Assembly: GCA_026929865.2 (NCBI GenBank)
Contig: CM049404.1
Coordinates: 2,048,501-2,112,500 of the forward strand
Length of the DNA stretch: 64,000 nucleotides
Reading direction: 5' to 3'
Origin: Hyperoplus lanceolatus
Lineage: Eukaryota; Chordata; Actinopteri; Uranoscopiformes; Ammodytidae
Shown: piece after piece, positions 29,111-64,000 of the stretch
Layout: each line of letters starts with the position of its first letter
Position numbering within the stretch: the stretch's first letter is position 1
The notes under the pieces: generated by a model
The model's database searches: none
What the model saw: the letters and a program-made list of their open reading frames with translations, nothing else
Told to the model about the DNA's origin: nothing
Program-made: the position numbers and the translations under genes

Positions 29111-29471
29111 TTAAAGCTGGGGTATATGATTTGGGAGAAAATAGCAGTTGGGATAGGGATTTGAATCCAAATACCTCAACTGCTCCACTTGTGTTCTCTC
29201 TGGTCCCTCCCTGACAGCTTTACACCAACAACGTCGGTGCCAAAGTGAATGGACAGTCCCAACAGCCCATAAGAACGGAGAATCGGAGCCTCGCTCTGAT
29301 TGGTCAAAGTGTACATGAGCGGTGGCAATTTTTGGGGGCGGCACACAGAGGCAGGGGAGAGCAAAGTGATGAGTAGATATTCTCAGACCACCTCACCTAC
29401 ATATAGCTGAATGGCTAATATGACATTTTTGCCAAATATTACAGTGAAAAAGTTACCCACCCTAGCTTTAA
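29111..29471. mobile_element. TTAA-flanked MITE (piggyBac-like)
   Basis: TTAA at 29111-29114 and 29468-29471; inverted ends AGCTGGGGTATATG and, complemented, AGCTAGGGTGGGTAAC. No coding capacity. Confidence 0.6.
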
Positions 29472-29813
29472 TTGGCAAACGTTTACATGGTCTGTTAGAA
29501 CCATGAAAACCCTTAGCAGCAGTTAGCATCTGATTGTGTTTTGTGAAAGGACAAAATGTCTGAAAGGTGAGCCATGTATATTGAATAATTCAGACTGAGA
29601 AGTTATTTATTGCAAATGTTTTCCTAGTTAACTTTGTTCCTTGGGGGGACCTTTGCACACCACTCCCTTTAGATTTGACACATTATAAATCACTGAGCAT
29701 TATGCCTTAAATGAGGCTTTCAGTGCTCACTGGAACATCAATTATGCACATTTCCTGGCTTCTGTCTTGTTCCCCCTATCCTGACAATCACACACTCCTG
29801 TATCCCCTGCTCT

Positions 29814-29816
<3 letters not shown>

Positions 29817-29877
<61 letters not shown>
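29817..29877. repeat. GAAA tetranucleotide repeat
   Basis: About 15 units of GAAA. Confidence 0.98.
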
Positions 29878-31045
29878 TCCATATAAGGAATGAAGAATGT
29901 TTTTTAATACTTTTCAAAACACTGGTTCCTGAAACCCGCACACATCCTGCAGCACAACATTTCCCATATTTTTATCTCCTTCATTTCTCTTTTCTGTACT
30001 CTCTTTCCCTGTCAATTTTTTTTTGTTGCTTTGGCTCCAAATAACTTCTTGGCACAAGTGTGAACTGTAACCACTTTTAAACTTAATACTATCTGGACTT
30101 TAAAGGTGGAGTCAGTGATTCTGTGTGTGTGTGTGTTTTCCATTCAACACATCATAGCCAGTTTCCTCCACGGATACATAAAGCCCTGATTTTAGCATCT
30201 GTCCCTTATGCGTCCTTATGGAGAGGATTTATTTCAGCCCTTGTTTGGCTCATTAGGCCCAAGAGGAAACAGTGCCACTAACCGCTCCAAAAGCAATAAT
30301 AAACACACATCTGTTTGTGTGACCCTGAACACAGCCAGCAGAGAGGAATGACTGCTGGAGCATGGACTTCCTGTCCTGTTAGATGAGAAAGATACACATA
30401 ATGTAAATAAACATACAATCGCAAGCACTCGCATAAACTCTTATACAAACTCAAAAAAGAGGCGATTGCATAGTTCTTCATTTTGGGAGCCCTCAAATAG
30501 ACACATCAGAAATACAAGGAGTAATTCCAGTGGCCTCACAGAAACCTTTGAGTTAAAGTTGATTGTGTGCAAAATGTGCCTCAGTGCTATCATGTCTTAC
30601 TTCCACTTTTGCCAGGCTATCTGCACGACTCAAGGGGACGACAATGTCAGTGTTCCCGACACTTTGGTTAAAAACAGTCAAATTCACAGCAGACATAACA
30701 TTCCTGCAACGAGGGGGAAAAAATATACCACCTAATACCACCTAATTCACCAAGACCAGCGCTAACTGCCACAGAGAGTTATAGTGGAGCAATTTACCAC
30801 CGTATTCCTCCATGTGTAATAATCGTAACGCAATTTAGCTCTCTGTCTTTGTCTCTCTCTCACTTCAATGCTGGTCCTGATGGACCAACGAAAAATAAAT
30901 AAATAAAACAATGTAAAAAGGGTAGGTGCAAAAAGCTAAGCTTTCAACCATCACCTTTGATAATAAATGTCAATGTATAAATCAAGATGACAACTTTGTC
31001 TTTTTTTTACTCATGTATGTCATGTTGTGAATCTATGTGTGATGG
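29878..31045. other. no recognisable gene
   Basis: Contains CTTTAAAGGTGGAGTCAGTG at 30099, which looks like one end of a TTAA-type MITE without its partner. No exon seen. Confidence 0.4.
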
Positions 31046-31046
31046 A

Positions 31047-31049
<3 letters not shown>

Positions 31050-31077
<28 letters not shown>

Positions 31078-31153
31078 CTAAACTAAACTAAACTAAACTA
31101 AACTAAACTAAACTAAACTAAACTAAACTAAACTAAACTAAACTAAACTAAAC
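31050..31153. repeat. AAACT pentanucleotide repeat, about 21 units
   Basis: Perfect AACTA repeats after GATGGAAATAA, about 560 bp upstream of calcrl coding exon 1. The preceding sequence has the look of a LINE 3' end whose tail has expanded, but I cannot name the LINE. Confidence 0.95.
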
Positions 31154-31719
31154 GCTAGTGAGCTTTAAATGATATTGAATTGGTGTTGAGTTATATCATA
31201 GGGGAAATCTACAGTCAGGAAGAAGTGGGTTGAGGACTTTGAATCTTTGGATTTTGAAATTAAAGCGTTCTGATGCAGCTCAGGATAATTCAAAAAGGGG
31301 CTGCTTTATTACAACCAATGTCACGTGGGTAAAAGTGTGAAAGCACACGGTGCCAACTCAAACGGTTCCACCCGGGGAAGGATCCGCTCACTCACGTCAA
31401 CGCAAAACGAGGGCAAACTGCGCTCAGCTGCCAAACGGTGTGTTAGCACCGGCATATAAGTAGTGCAAATTCCTTTGTAGATACGGTGCTAAAACGGGAC
31501 AGATTTCTGGCGCTTTTTTGCAGCAAATCATGGAGCTTTTAGTACGCACAATCATTTCTCAGTTCTCTAAGTCTTGTTTGTGTAATAATGCACACATAGA
31601 ATACTTTGTTTATTGTAAGAAGCGAAGTTTAGGAATAAGTAGGGGCTTCTCATTTGAAGTATTGTATTGTTGTTGTCAAAATGTCTAAAATGCATCATTC
31701 TTGTTTGCCTTTCAGAAAC

Positions 31720-62543
<30,824 letters not shown>

Positions 62544-62685
62544 GTATAGGCATGGGGCCCACTATGATATGCTGACGATGTGATAACCTTAGGCAAAAGT
62601 AGCACAGTTTCACGGTATCACGGGAGTATGGCTCTCAAATGTGTCATTTTGGAATGTCTGGGTTAAAATAAAAACAGAAAAGGGA

Positions 62686-63655
62686 TAGTTCAGTATATTT
62701 GAAGTGTGATTGTATGGGGTACTTAGGCATAGTTACGCCTCGTTTCCACATAAGTACATTCTCGTACGCAATCCAACCAGATCCGACCGAATGTCCATTC
62801 ATTCCTATCTGATTCTCCGTAATGTCCGTTTGCCTCCGAAACTAAAAGTTCAAAAAATTTACCCTTTAAGCGGATTACGCCGAGACCGTATGGAAGTTTT
62901 GCTAGGTTAGCTTACATGCGATGTCTTTCCACTCTGTTAATGTTGATTGTCAAGTCAGTTAGATGATTTAAAAGTACTTGATATGAAATACAGTCAGATT
63001 TATAAGTTTAATGACACAAATGAGAGTTCCTGCGATCGCTGCAGACACGGACCCCACGGACCCCCACATTTCCTTCTGTCGGACACTAGAATAACCATCC
63101 GTAAAACGGCATGAGTGACATACGTATGTGGAAACGAGGAGTTAGTGTGTTACCTTATGGAGATGGGGGTCAGCGCTGTCACTTTTAAAGGGTTTGGGGG
63201 AGACATTGCTGTACAGAAGAAAGAAGTTATACCTCCACATATGTAAATGCTATATTAAAACCTAAATATCCCTTAAGTTGTACGCTAAACTAACAGCCGG
63301 ACAGCTGTTTAAGTTTGTTTTTTTGTGTCTCTTGAATAATCCGCAGTAGCTCTGAGTCGAAAGGCTGATTGGAGGAGTGATACAAAAATAAAGGGCAGTC
63401 TGGCAGCACAGTCAAGCTGTGCAAAAAATCTCAGTTTAGTGTACAATTGAACAGATATTTCTGTTTTAGGTTAGCATTTATATATGTGGAGAAAAAACTT
63501 TATTTCTTCTGGCCCCCTCTGTAACAGGACAATGCTAAAGTCTCCCCCAAACTCCTTATAGTGACAACGCTAACTTAATCCAAACACCATCTCCATGAGG
63601 TAACACACTAACTATGCCTAAGTGCCCCATACAACCTCACTTCAAAAATACTTAA
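62686..63655. mobile_element. palindromic element, left arm split by a MITE
   Basis: The left arm GAAGTGTGATTGTATGGGGT...TTAGGCATAGTTA resumes at 63140 with GTTAGTGTGTTACCTTATGG. Its inverted partner runs 63655 to about 63470 without the interruption. Arms are about 180 bp. In the intron after calcrl exon 10. Superfamily unknown. Confidence 0.7.
62738..63139. mobile_element. MITE with CCTCGTTTCCACAT ends
   Basis: Inverted ends CCTCGTTTCCACATAAGTAC and GTATGTGGAAACGAGG, 402 bp, with AGTTA next to both sides. Comparison with the uninterrupted right arm of the surrounding palindrome shows the empty site. Confidence 0.75.
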
Positions 63656-64000
63656 AAATTAAACATTCTGAACATTAATTCACTTGACATAATAAATAAT
63701 TGAATTATTCTAATCAAAATTTGAACAAAAGAAGTCCTTTAAGTGAGCAGCTCAACAAGGGTTTTTAGACACATTATCACTTTCTACACATTTCTCTTTC
63801 AGTCAAAGTTATGACGCAGGAATAGTATGAACATTAATAAACTGGTAAACCAGATCAATATTGTAAATAAGAAACTGTTCTTAATATTTTATCTGGAAAA
63901 ATAAAGGTTAAAAAAAAGCTTGTATGTCAACATCCTGTGGAGGGACGGGGGCGCTTATAAGAACGGTATGAGGTCAAATAATAGTGGTTCTGAACACCTT
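63656..64000. other. no recognisable gene; LINE-like tail near 63899
   Basis: GGAAAAATAAAGGTTAAAAA at 63894 recalls a LINE 3' tail like that near 850-874, but too little remains to classify. The last calcrl exons are not here. Confidence 0.4.

Noticed and set aside
31046..31160. AAACT array as telomere-like repeat
   Set aside because: The vertebrate telomere unit is TTAGGG; AAACT is a simple microsatellite, perhaps an expanded LINE tail.

Overview
The window is vertebrate, and a ray-finned (teleost) fish genome is by far the best fit. One multi-exon class B GPCR gene with consensus GT-AG introns sits in dense fish-type repeats: Tc1, PIF/Harbinger, hAT and TTAA-type elements, L1-like and other LINEs, Ty3/gypsy LTRs and very long dinucleotide repeats. 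No prokaryotic or organellar signal, tRNA, rRNA or CRISPR array was seen.

Host gene: ten coding exons on the + strand between 31716 and 62543 encode the first 393 residues of a calcitonin receptor-like receptor (calcrl; co-orthologue a or b not resolved). They carry the signal peptide, the six-cysteine hormone-binding ectodomain and TM1 to TM6. TM7 and the C-terminal tail lie beyond the right edge. The first coding exon follows a splice acceptor, so a 5' UTR exon and promoter lie upstream and were not located.

Layout: 1-31.7 kb is intergenic or 5' intron sequence made of repeats: LINE tails, a Tc1 copy inside a Harbinger MITE, an RT-bearing LINE fragment, a 23-bp minisatellite, several MITEs, a rearranged Ty3/gypsy insertion at 21.1-22.2 kb and a compound microsatellite with a 51-nt G run. 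31.7-48.6 kb holds coding exons 1-9, with introns carrying hAT and Harbinger MITEs, a second Tc1 copy, LINE pieces and a Tc1 pseudogene. 48.6-62.3 kb is intron 9, mostly one near-full-length L1-like element (49177-59794, 14-bp target duplication). That element was itself hit by a 396-bp MITE (CCGG duplication) and by a 4.4-kb autonomous Harbinger element (TAA duplication), which in turn carries a solo LTR (AGTTC duplication). 62.3-64 kb holds coding exon 10 and a palindromic element split by another MITE.

No new multi-gene system was found. The strongest observations are the precisely dated nesting in intron 9, a Harbinger transposase that still reads open beside a frameshifted MADF/BESS partner, a scrambled gypsy molecule that integrated as one unit with both ends in U3 orientation, two Tc1 copies with different lesions, and microsatellites that directly abut three calcrl splice sites.
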